Of a stretch of DNA of 64,000 nucleotides, positions 11,301-24,857 are shown in pieces (the first letter of the stretch is position 1; each line of letters starts with the position of its first letter). A program made the translations under genes and the position numbers. Below the pieces are notes generated by a model. The model was not told where the DNA came from and did not search any database. It saw nothing but the letters and a program-made list of their open reading frames with translations. Origin of the DNA: Spisula solida (lineage: Eukaryota > Mollusca > Bivalvia > Venerida > Mactridae); contig OX365944.1 in assembly GCA_947247005.1 (NCBI GenBank), positions 9,188,501 to 9,252,500 of the forward strand, read 5' to 3'.

Positions 11301-14300
11301 ATTGGCACCATCTATTAATTTATCCGGAGTTCTGGCATCATTCTGTATGTTCTCAAGTATATTGACACTGTCAGGATAGGCCGATATATCTACAATATAC
11401 ATAAATATCTTAGTGACCCAGTCATCCAACATTTACTTAACACTTTCAAAGTGATGGTGCTTCTATATTGATTATGTAAAAGAAGAAAAACTATAGATCT
11501 GAAGTGAACAATTATTATTGTTGACAATCAAGTCTTCACAATAAAATTCACTAGTAGCAGGAAACATAATAAACAAAAACTTTACCTTTTATATGCCAAT
11601 TTACCGATTTTTTCAGCTTTGTTTTCAAAATTCAAATACCTTTCTAGAACTTTTTGGAAGTTTCAAATTCAAGTTCTTATCAACAAATTCAAGTACTTTT
11701 CAAGACCTGTGCCAACCTTGAAATTTATGACCTCCTTACAAAATTTAAAGACCATTGGTTAAAGCATTCTCTATTCACTGGGAAATCAGACATGGATTAA
11801 TCTACTGATGGACAGACTAAACAATGAACTGACATCAAAATACCACCAATCCACCACTTCTACGAAGGATACACAAAATATACAACTAGAACACAGAACA
11901 ACAGCTTTTATAAAGGTATACTTACTAGATTCTGTAAGCTGTATTTTCTGTAGACTCGAGTCGTACAATTCTATGCCATTTAGACCAACATAATATGTAT
12001 CTCCCCATGTACTGAACAACTGTAACTGATAGATAACTGTAACAATGTTAAGGCAACAAATGATTTTGTTTGTTTCCATCAGAGTTAATGGTTAATGATG
12101 TGGTTTTTTTGTCGAAATTGGTTCAGTTATATACAGTAGTAGCCACTTGACCCAACCAGTTTTCCTAGAATTGCCAACCAGTACTAACTTGCTATTTTAT
12201 AAACAACTGTCAACTTCTCCACATGTGGAGGATATTACTGTTACGAATGACACGTACAAACCAATCTCAGAATCAAACTGAGCTATAACAATATCTTAAC
12301 ATCAATGTATACAGCAAGTAGAAGGTTTTTTACACAAAAACGTATGTTTCCCACAAGGGGCCAAAACTCTGGCAATAATCATCTGACCTTTAATTCCTGA
12401 CAAAATGCTCAACCATATTAAGTACCAAGTAGGCACTTTTTTCATTTAAATTTGACCAAGCATAAATAGTGCAGTAAAACTTTGTGACATCCATCAATCC
12501 AGCAAAAAATCAATATGTCTCCCCTACTATATGTGGGAAACATAATAAACACTAATCAAGGATACATCCACATGGCATCTGTACAACCTCATAATTCTGG
12601 CTCTCATCTGTAGATGGGCTCACCCTGAAGACAATACATAAATTGTTACAAAATGTACAACTTTCATAGTAAGCTCAGAATACATTTCTTTCTTCCTTTT
12701 TCCGTACATTTGTCATTTGAAATTTACAAACATGAAACAGATTAAACAGGCAAAACAGCTGATGTAAAAGACATACTTTATAAATTCAACATAGTCCCAG
12801 GGTTAAACAAAATTTGATGGAGTTTCATAGGACAGACTATACAAAGTTTATCAAAATGGGACAATAACGGAGAGTGGTTGAATTGGTTATTTCAGTATTT
12901 TATTATTTCTTGTATATCAAGGCTAAATTTACATTAGATATATTGTTGGGAGATTTTTGTAAATTCATGAAATTTGCCAATATTGCCACTTTCGATACCT
13001 TAAACACTTATACAGTATTTGAATTCAGATTCGGACAAATAAATATGAAAATACGAGACTGTAAATTCAAGCGTTATTTCTACGTTATGATTCAAAGTGA
13101 CCTGACTTGCTGAATCAACTTACCCAAGGGCAGATAATCCACCACCAGAATTCCAGGATTGTGGTGAGAAGGAAATTTCTTGAGCATAATCAAAATGACA
13201 GGTACCCGGTCCTTTCCTGATGAGGAAACCTTCAGGAGGGGATACAACCTTCTCATCAATAGCAACGTGTAAGGTACGAGCCTGAAATATATAATAAATA
13301 AATCTTATTATACCTCAGTAATATTCATGAGCAATTCAGCTGCTTTGATTGGCTAAAAGCATACAATGTGCTTCCTGACAAATACATACTTCATTAATAC
13401 TCCTCAGAAATTCTGCTGCATTGATTAGTCAAAAGCATGTCATGTGGAATGTAACAAACAGAATGTTACCTGCCATGTGTCCAGCTAACAGTAAAGCATC
13501 TATGACCCTTGTCCAAGCAAGTGTCTAGGTGACCCTGAGGTCAATTGCTATCTAACAGGTGTATAGAAAGTTTGTGCTGGTCGGAAAACATGGCATAAAT
13601 ATCGTTAGATACTGTGATAAATTTAAAACGGATGTAACTAAAGAATGCGGTGTTCGGGAAATTGTTTCATTATAAAAGTCATGTAGTCAGTAAGATCCCT
13701 GAATCTACAAGAATACAGAACGATGCTCTCTGTTTTAGTTGCATCTTTTGAAAATTGAAATCCACCAATGCATACTTATTTGCCTTTTAACTAAACTCAA
13801 CATTTATGGCCACGAATAATTTGAGGGTTTTATTAATGTTAATTTAAAAGTAAAGCACATGGGAACATACTGATGTGCATGCACGGCAGAGGTAACAGCA
13901 TAGTTATCTACCATATCCAGTGTAGCAATACCATGTCACTTTCAGCTACAGGTCCAAGTCGTAATTTGTCAACATTGGAAAACAAAAATAGCCATAAGTA
14001 TTTTATCGCTTCAACGATTTCTATGAAATACACACCCTGCTAAGGGGAAAATTATTTGCTTTCCACGAAATATAAGATCTTTTTCAGCAGCAAATGAAAC
14101 CTGTATTTTCCACAGTTTCACAGGGTGCTGGACAAAACAAAAAATATTTCATGGATATTAATGCTAATGAATGAAATGAAATTGAAAATTGAGGGCAATA
14201 TTTACCCCTCTGTATGTATCCTCCTTGCTCTTGTTATAATTCCACACCCTAAGTCCAGCCATCAGGACTTTCTGTGGGAAGTCTATAGTTAGAGTATGAT

Positions 14301-17300
14301 TGTTGCCTTCAACAAATGGTATCAACCACATGTGTTCATCAGCCATCGTTACATTGTTACCATCTATCACTCTAAAATAATATGTAGAGTTTAATTATAG
14401 TTATATACTGTAAACCATTTTACTTTTGCGCTTTGCCAATCGTTACATATTCGCCACTACAAAGTTTCGCGTTTTTAAGTTTCCTGCAATGTCAATATTT
14501 TAATTGTTTTAGCACATTAGCGGCAACTTAATTTCGCAAAAATATACATACTCATTACTGATTTTAAAATTCTTCGAATTAGTTCTCCTATGTCACAGAA
14601 TACAAATCCAGCTATGACTCCTCTTGTCAATTGCTTGTGTAAAGAGCAAAATACTATTGGGAAAAATTAGTTGATAATTTATAATTCAAAGATCATTTAA
14701 GTAAACTGTATGCTGTGTATGTTGAAAAATGACATAAAATCCAACAAAAAGAGAACCTACTTATCTAGTGTTCTATCATCATGTTCATGTCCTGGTAGAG
14801 ATCGTACATCTGGAGGGTTGGCTGAGATCATACTGAGATCTACAGGTATAGATTCCCCTTCCTTACCAACAATCTCTAGTCCGGTCAATCCTAGATAATG
14901 ATGATCACCCCATGTACCCGTAAAGTTCAATACAAGACCTGTAGTCAGAATTAAACAAAAACTCTTATAATGTCATAAATATAACATACAGTACAACCTC
15001 TGAAAAGCAACACCCTTTGGTATCTGCAAATATTGGCTGTTGTGTAGAGGTTGTTGCTCTAGAGAGGTTAAATTTAGAGTAAATATCACCTAAGGGAAAT
15101 TTCGAACGCGTTGTTGTAAAGAGGTTGTTGCTCTAGAGAGGGTCACTCTTGAGTGGTTGTACTGTATGATATTACACAAACTGTTTAATAACTCAGCACA
15201 AATAAAACCACACCTCTTATTTATCCGTTATTTCTTACTTATTTTCAATTTTCATATACTCATTACTGACACTATTTATGTCAAGTTGAGACTTCTAATA
15301 CCACAAGATAGGACATATTCAATACAGTAATGTCATTGATAAATTCAAATACATTCAGAAGGGTTTTTGATACAAAATCATATGTCTCCCACAAGGGTTA
15401 TAACTCAGGCAAAATCCATCCGACCTAAAATTCCTTGACAATATGCACAACTGGGCACATGTGAAGTTTCATTGAAATCTGACTAGTGGTTAAGGCTAAC
15501 AAGCACAGACAAACCCTGAGACATCCATTATGTGGGAGACTTAAAAAATTCTATTGGTTCCTTGCACAGAAAAAGCAGTCAAATTTATTGAAATTTGCGA
15601 TTTAATAACTATTATTAATAATAAGTTAACAGTACACATATAAAACTCTTACATTGTCCTTTATAAACCATCATGTTGCCTTCATATTCTACAGTTAATT
15701 CTCGTTCTAGTTTATTTATATTTCCTACAGCTCTCGTAAATGGTCGCTCCTGAAATATGATATATATATGTACACGTCAAACCTGTGCTAAAGACCATCA
15801 GCAACCAATTACAACCATTACACAATCATTCTCAAGCCTGAAAATCCAGGTTTGAAAGCCTGAAATTCCACTTTTCAATATAGACAAAGAAGGAAAATTG
15901 AGGATTCAAAAACCTGAAATCAGGCAAAAGCCTGAACAATACCAGGCCTGACTGTCTTTATGTAACATATTAGGTGAGACCACATGTCAACAAAGTACTC
16001 ATTCTGCAGTTGCCATGGATAGCATTTATAGACATTGTCCAAAACACAGCAAGAAATGTTGCTAGATCATAGATGTTTAATGACATCTAATTATAAATAA
16101 ACTAAGAATTGCAAGCAAAACTGAAGTCCCCTACCGGTTTGAAGCCATGACAGATTTTTGAATTTTTTTCACTATTTCCATATCCATAGCAACCTACATT
16201 TTTGGCAGAATCAAAACATATTTAAGCATGCACAATTCCCTTATTGTCTTCTATTCACATACCAAGTTTCATAAACCTAGCTTGGAAACTATTTGAGTTA
16301 TGGCAGGATCCAGATTTTGTGACATACTGACTGATGGACAGACGGACAGAGGGCAAACCTAAAATCCCCTCCGGTTGAAAACCGGTAAGGGAATTATAAG
16401 TACAACCAAACACATAATAAATTTAGAAAAAATATATCTTATTTTTCTATTTATCTTTATCATGAAATCTGAGGCATAGATTTTAATTTTCTTAGAAAAA
16501 TATTCTCACGGGATATGTTACTAAATTATTATTTTTTTTACTGAAACACAGCAGAAAGACAGTTGGAAAAAAGACTCAAAAGTTGGCTGAACTTCTGGCA
16601 CCTATTGGTAATAGAGTATAGAAATGACTAGGTTTAAATAAGCCACTCAATGGATTTACCTTTCCATCTCCTTCATCAGCAGTGGAAGGTCTTTCTACAT
16701 CAAATGGTTCATCATCACTTAACATTTCTCCTTCATAAGCTTCATCATTCTGTGAGACAGCTTCCAGTATACCTCCATCCATAGTAAACAATATAGTCTG
16801 TGAAGAAATATACAGTCAGATCTCAATACAACGACACTGTTTGTTCCAGATCAAAATGGCGTTATAACGAATTTGTCGTTATACTGAATATCACTAGTGA
16901 CGACAATTTTGATTGGGAGATTGTTTCATAGAAATCAATTATTGATTAACATATAATTTATTATGTCATAAAATATACATAATCAGCAAAGTAAGCGGTA
17001 TGAAATTATTATAATTACATTAAAAATATTGAAAATAAAATACAATGTTTATATTGAGCTCGCAAACAAGTGCGTCCGAATTTAAAGATGTCCGGATACT
17101 ACTACAGTAAACAATAAAATCTAACGCTCTAGATAATTATTTGGTAGTTCATTTTGTTACAAATTTTACATTATCGTCTTTAAGAATTGATGAATTAATA
17201 AATCAAGTCGAGAAATCTCAATTAACATCGTTTATTTCGTGAACCGTACAATTTCTAAAATACGAATATATGCGATGACCTCGCTTATCTCCCTTGATTA

Positions 17301-20300
17301 CGAATGCGCGAGCCGTCGTACACAAACTGTGCTTCGTCTGTGAAAGGTTTCACTATTATAATGAGAGCAATTAAGGTGATTTTCACAAGTATGATAACAC
17401 AATTAGGCTCCTTGCTTAGATGGTGACTTTGTGAAGCCGATAAATAGTGCAGGTGTGAAAAACAGTGCCTTGATAGTGTCAGTATATCAAGTATTAATTA
17501 CTGTGTAAACAATCGATTTGTTCCCATCTTTTTGCTGTCGGTGTCAGTAAGTGAATATGTTGTTATAACGGATACAATTAACGTTGTATAGAATTCGTCC
17601 CCATCAATTGGTGTCGTTATAACGAAATTGTCGGTATATCGGGTGTCATTGTAACGAGTCCTGACTGTACCTGTATTGTAACATTTAACACATTGTAATG
17701 AAGGCAGGGTTACCTGGGTAAACATTCCAAGACGCCTCTTGGCTAGGTGAGGATAGCCATAGGGTCCTATTCAAGAAATAAAGGGTGAAGGAGTGAAATT
17801 ACTACTTTTTTTCTTTTTATACTAACTTTTCCAACTTATATTAATCACTCTCGACACCTTATTCCTGATGTTATTCATCGCCATGAGGGTATGAGAGAAG
17901 AGAAGCCAGTTTCCCTTTATGCTGAGCGACTAGCAAGGAAATTCTAGTACCATTTTTATTTCGTCTTTGGTATGACATGGTCGGGCATTTAACCCAAAAT
18001 ATAATAAATATAAGGGTCACTTACATCACCAAATGCTTCTGTGCCTCCTTCCACACCACCACATGCCCGAGCTATCTCTCCTTTAAATATCACAGCAGAA
18101 TCTAGACACATTATCACATCTTTGGCACCACGATAAGAGTGAATTCGAGACTTGTTATAGTTCTACAACATTCAAATATTAAGATTTAATATTAACTGAA
18201 GTACTGAAATATTCTATGACACACAAGGAGTATTATACGCTGGACATAGTGCACACGTGGTCATGCATTAGGGAAAGTATCAGCAAAGACACCGAAGTGC
18301 AAAAGTAGCAACAGAATCAAAGCAGGTTAGGTTGTAAGAATTTTATTGATGACCAACGTTTCAGCTTTTACCAAGCCTTCATCAGGGTACAAATATGTTG
18401 TGAAATATTGTCGAAGTTAAAACATCTGGTGTTTTTAGTCACATGACCGTGATCTAAAAATAGAATCCTAGAGAAAGTAGTACGAAGAATGTACAGTGTG
18501 TTAAAAACGCTTGTTCTCAATGTTTAAATTTTAATAGTTTATTTTTCTGACGTCAAAATAATGTAAATTTTTCAGGTTAAATTTAAGAAGGATATAACAT
18601 TGTTCTAGTGTTTCGAGCATTAAATGAAATGATTAGTGTGAGAAATTAAAAATGCACACTACGTACAAAGCTCAGATGGAATTTAGTATGAATTTAAATT
18701 TTGAGAACAATTGTTTTTAACACCCTGTATATGATACAAACAACTTAGAAATAAGTCACCAATACATTAGACATAGGTTAACATTGTCTCCTTATATGAC
18801 ATACCTATTAAGTAATGGGTTGACAAATAAATAATGATTCAATCCTGGTAGTATAATACACAGTTATACACTATAACTTACCCAAATTCTAATCATTGCA
18901 ACATTACATGGCTTCTCTAACGTACAATATACAAAGTGATCCTTTCCATTCATAAAGGGAGCTAACCACATGTGTATATCATCTCTAGTTCTCGTATGTC
19001 CGTCTATCAAGTTTTTCACAACACGGGGATCTTTGTCATATTCCGGTAAAATATTGATATCACTCGGGTCAGCTGAGATCTGTAACAAAACATGAAAATA
19101 TTTATTGTAAACTGGAAGGGGTTTATGACACAAACATGTTACATGTCCCACAAAGGGGTATAACTCCAGAAGAAATCATCCAACTTAAATTACTGACAAT
19201 ATGCACAACTAGGCTTGGTACCAGGTATTCATGTAAGGTTTCAATAAATCAGACCAATGGTTAAGGGGAATTAGCACAGACAAACATCCAGCACAAAACC
19301 AATGTCTCATGTCTCTCCCACTATACATGTATGTGAGTAACATAAATATCTACTGTATACCATTCATTTTTCATGAGTATAACTTAGATTTCATGGGTTT
19401 TGGTACAATGATAATTTCATAGACTGTAAATATATGGACTATAAAAACATTGAAAGGATAACCCTTATTATGTAGTTGTTTTGTGTGTTTGCAGATAACA
19501 AAGACCATCCTAAGTGAGTGGTCAATCTTTCCCTTAACCCTGCCCCGTGTATATACTTTGTTAAAAACCTGATTTAAAAGACACATGTTCAAGAGACCTT
19601 TAAGTGGTTTCAATACATGTATTGAGGTTAAACTGTACTAAAGTGATTACGCTGCAGATAGGATGAAGTTTTCATACCTTGGATATAGTGACCTGTTCAC
19701 CAGTGGATGCGAATACTTCAATACTGGTCAATCCAACATAATGTTTATCTCCCCATGTTGACCTTATATTGATCACTATTTCCTGACCATAAGGTAATTC
19801 TGGTATCACAAAGCCTTCATCATCACTGTAATGTATAATATCACTAATTTATTTGGTTCCATGATTTCTAAAATTCATGTCAACAATTATTCAATCACAT
19901 GCGTCTATAGGCAAAAAATCGAAATAAAAAGTTGAATATAGAAAAGTGACAGTCTCTAAAATATATCATATAGTCTTTGTACATATTAAAAAATGAACAG
20001 ATGTGAAATTATCGAAAATGCAAAATTGCGAGAACAGTAATCTCACTACCTTAATTAGCAACTCATGAAAACTCAAATACCAAACATCATGATCAATGAT
20101 TTTTGCACCTCACTCAGACGTGTGTGTATGTCTGAGGGATATGAAAGGTTTACCTTGTCCGAATACAAGTATGACTCATATAGTACTTACAATTCTACAT
20201 TCATGTTAGATGTGGATTCACTGATATAGTACTTACAATTCTACATTCATGTTAGATGTTGATTCACTGATATAGTACTTACAATTCTACATTCATGTTA

Positions 20301-23300
20301 GATGTTGATTCACTGATATAGTACTTACAATTCTACATTCATGTTAGATGTAGATTCACTGATATAGTACTTACAATTCTACATTCATGTTAGATGTGGA
20401 TTCATTGATAGAGAACTTACAATTCTACATTCATGTTAGATGTTGATTCACTGATAGAGAACTTACAATTCTGCATTCATGTTAGATGTGGATTCACTGA
20501 TATACTTACAATTCTACATTCATGTTAGATGTAGATTCACTGATATAGTACTTACAATTCTACATTCATGTTAGATGTAGATTCACTGATATACTTACAA
20601 TTCTACATTCATGTTAGATGTGGATTCACTGATATACTTACAATTCTACATTCATGTTAGATGTGGATTCACTGATATACTTACAATTCTACATTCATGT
20701 TAGATGTAGATTCACTGATATAGTACTTACAATTCTACATTCATGTTAGATGTAGATTCACTGATATACTTACAATTCTACATTCATGTTAGATGTGGAT
20801 TCACTAATAGAGAACTTACAATTCTACATTCATGTTAGATGTGGATTCACTGATATACTTACAATTCTACATTCATGTTAGATGTGGATTCACTGATACT
20901 TACAATTCTACATTCATGTTAGATGTAGATTCACTGATACTTACAATTCTACATTCATGTTAGATGTAGATTCACTGATACTTACAATTCTACATTCATG
21001 TTAGATGTAGATTCACTGATACTTACAATTCTACATTCATGTTAGATGTGGATTCACTGATAGAGTACTTACAATTCTACATTCATGTTAGATGTGGATT
21101 CACTGATAGAGTACTTACAATTCTACATTCATGTTAGATGTGGATTCACTGATAAAGTACTTACAATTCTACATTCATGTTAGATGTGGATTCACTGATA
21201 CTTACAATTCTACATTCATGTTAGATGTAGATTCACTGATATAGTACTTACAATTCTACATTCATGTTAGATGTGGATTCACTGATAGAGTACTTACAAT
21301 TCTACATTCATGTTAGATGTGGATTCACTGATAGAGTACTTACAATTCTACATTCATGTTAGATGTGGATTCACTGATAGAGTACTTACAATTCTACATT
21401 CATGTTAGATGTGGATTCACTGATAGAGTACTTACAATTCTACATTCATGTTAGATGTGTATTCACTGATAGAGTACTTACAATTCTACATTCATGTTAG
21501 ATGTGGATTCACTGATAGAGTACTTACAATTCTACATTCATGTTAGATGTGGATTCACTGATAGAGTACTTACAATTCTACATTCATGTTAGATGTAGAT
21601 TCACTGATACTTACAATTCTACATTCATGTTGGATGTTGATTCCGTCATTGGTTCCTCCTCTGGTATGTCGGGTTCTGTAAGTCCAGCAAGTTTGGCTGC
21701 TTTATTGATATATTCATCCATAACATCATCTGTAAACAGAATATAGAAAATTAAAGCCTAGGTCCCACTAAGCATTCTTTCCTTGGGGATGTACTCCCGA
21801 TGGAAATTAATGAGTTATCAGGACATCTGGAACAGGTTCCTCGTGATTTAGGGGAAGCTTCGGGAAAGTCATGAGACAATTTGTGATATAGGAAGGAATT
21901 GTAATGAATTGGGTGGTATCTGAAGATATCGGGAGAACATTGCCAATGACAAATTCCTCAGTGGGACCAAGGCTTAAAGTACTGAATATACCGAGTTGTT
22001 TGTTCATTTATTTATTCAGGTTTAATGGACTGTATCCTAACCAGTACTAACTTACCCTTGCACAAGGAACCAACAACTTCACCACATGTGGAGGAACATT
22101 GTGATTCTGTGACCTCTAGAGTGCAAACAACATTTTCTTTCGTAAGGCATGATGGCCTTGTTTTTGACTATAAATGATTTAAGTATCCAACATAACCTAA
22201 GTATCATCAAGTGCAAATAAGGCTTTCCTGGAAGTATCATTGAGTGTTAACAAGGCTTTCCTCGATTTGGCTTGGTGACCCAGTATCAAACTTGGCATAT
22301 TTTTTAGCTGCTGGGTGAAGTCAAGCACCCGACAGACATATTAGGGTACAGAACACATGAGTTGGACAAACAACAATAATTCAGTACTCACCATCCATAT
22401 CTAGAGAGATTCTACCCCGCTGACATTTGTTGAACTGAGACAATGAACCCCAAGATTCCTCCAGATTCATGCTTGGATTTTCCCGCCATTTTGAACGATT
22501 TTTCTGTATTCTCTGCATCGGAGTTCTGTCACCTTTTGTAGAATGTAAACACATCTAATTAAAGTAATGAACACATCAAAGCCTACAAGTCCACATGCAG
22601 AATTTTAGCATTTATCTTAAATGAGCACAAAATAATCCACAATTATTTTAGCTTGCTACGAAATACTCCAGCATAACCCAAGAAAATTGTAAGGAGTATG
22701 ATCAAATAGATCACACACACGCAACAAAATATAACATCATACAACAAAAATTGCAAAAACTGACGGTCGAATCAGTAATGACAAACAAGTCAATGTTATA
22801 CCACTTCTCAGGTAATAAATGATCTATTCATATTAAGTAAGGAGAAACAAAGCACTTCAACTATTGGTTACACAAGTATGGTAGTTGATGTTTAAACCAT
22901 GTTAAACAATGTAACATTAATAAAGAGTGACAGACAAACCTGTCCCGAGCAACCCATCAAGGAATCAGGGGTGTCAATTAAAAATCAAGAAAATTGTATG
23001 GGGCCGACCATTTTTGCCAAACTGGATGCCTTCAATGACATTATTTTCATATGTAACTCAATTTGTATTAAGAAAATCCTTCAAAACAGATTAAAATTGC
23101 CATAACTTAGCCGTTTCAATGATTTCTTGATGTGTTTTCATCAAGTAACTTTCATATTGGTGGGAAGCTATTGCTCTTTCATTGATGATAAATCCGGAAA
23201 TCCGGATAAATCAGGAAAATTGACACATGAAAAAAAATGAATGCATGAAATGTGGCATTTTAACACAGGTAGATGTGACCATATTTATTATAATATGAGA

Positions 23301-24825
23301 TAAGGTGATTTAAACTGACAGACAGGTGGCTGCTTACTTCAAGTGACCACTAACACAGATTGTACTATTGATATTCATGGGCTCTAGGCTAAATATAGAA
23401 TTTTAAAATAGATATGGAATAGTATCTAACAATCTTGCCCTTTTTTTAAAGTATATGTATGACAGTTACTGAAATGAAATATGATTCCGGCATCTTTCTA
23501 TTCTTTTACACTTATTACAACTACAATCATTGTACTGTTAAACTATTCATCTTCGCATACATTTCATGGTTTTTGGTATAACAGCAAATCACAGGGTCGT
23601 GAATTTGTGGATTTAAAATAGGGAATACTTTTGTTACATATTTGGAGGTGTGGTTTGGGGGTCACTCCAATATGGGGATCTAATATCCCGGTCAAAGTCA
23701 TTAATAAAGTCAATGGAAATTAATCGACCACAAATAAAATTGATTTGACAGTAATAAATTTACCTGATACTTCCATAGCAAGTTCTGGCTCAGGTGCAGC
23801 TTTCCTGCAGATAATATACACAATTCAGAAGGTATAACATCATTCTACACACACAACATGTTGAGTTTTAAAACCATTAAAGAAGTTCAACGTAATTGAA
23901 GAAAACAAAGCAAGGAACATTATCGCAAAATAATTTTCCAAATGGAATACACGGTGCCTGACAAAAACATTGGTGTCTTAGTACAGCCATATTTTTTCTT
24001 ACAGGAACAAAATTAAGGATATTAGGGACAAGAACCAACCAATCACATTACAATTATCCTGACACTGACCCAAACACTTCTGTAACTATCAATACATGTT
24101 GAGTGTCATGTAATGGAGCTATACCAGTAACATTGGTAATGACTACAGTAATTTACCACCAGTGGTCAAAACTGCAACCTCTTAAACTAAAAGGTAAACA
24201 TACCTCTGTTCAGGAAACAATGACATTTCTTCATCAATGAGCATGTTGATTTCCTCCTGTGTGGGGGGAGGTTTCTGCGCAGGTGGAGGTTTATGTGTTG
24301 ATGGAGGTTTCTGCTCAACTGGCTTAGTAGGTTCTGGACGTGGACCATCTCTACTTTCTGGTGGATTCTCAAACGGAGCTGTATCAAGAACAAGAAGATG
24401 GAAATTCCATAAAAACCTGTTTTCAAATAAGGGCAATAACTCTGCTGAAACATGGTTCATGCAAAAACAAAACTTCAAAGGCCCATGGGTGTCAACAGGG
24501 CCAAATTAATAATCAGGAAAATCATATGCTGTCAAACATTTTTTCCCAACAACAGGCCTCCAACAATATTATTTTCCATATTAACTTTTTTTATTTAACT
24601 CAGTTTGTATTAAAGACAAGACTGCTTTCAATAAACGCTTATGCCCCCTGTGGAAGCCTTGTCCATAAATAAGTCTAAGTCCAAAATTAGGTCAAGGTGA
24701 AGGTCAAAATGGGGTCAGGTGATACAGGTGTGTGGAGAGTGTTCATATACAACATCCATGCAAGTTTGGAAGCTTTGTAGCAAGCCATAATGATGCTAGA
24801 AGAAACGGTCAATTTGGGTTAACCA

Positions 24826-24857
<32 letters not shown>

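Noticed and set aside
18230..18420. GATGACCAACGTTTCAGCTTT..CTTCATCAGGG segment as a gene or regulatory site
   Set aside because: This motif type is common in dispersed animal repeats; nothing else here supports a gene.
21540..21746. ORF LDVDS/YNSTFM repeat on plus strand
   Set aside because: Antisense reading of the donor-site minisatellite and exon 19.
22392..22525. Shorter exon 18 starting at the ACAG acceptor
   Set aside because: With phase 1 from exon 17 it runs into TGA; the AAAAG acceptor at 22532 keeps the frame open.
24237..24509. Glycine-rich plus-strand ORF (GGGFCAGGG...)
   Set aside because: It is the antisense of the proline repeat in KATNIP exon 16; the minus frame has splice sites and family context.
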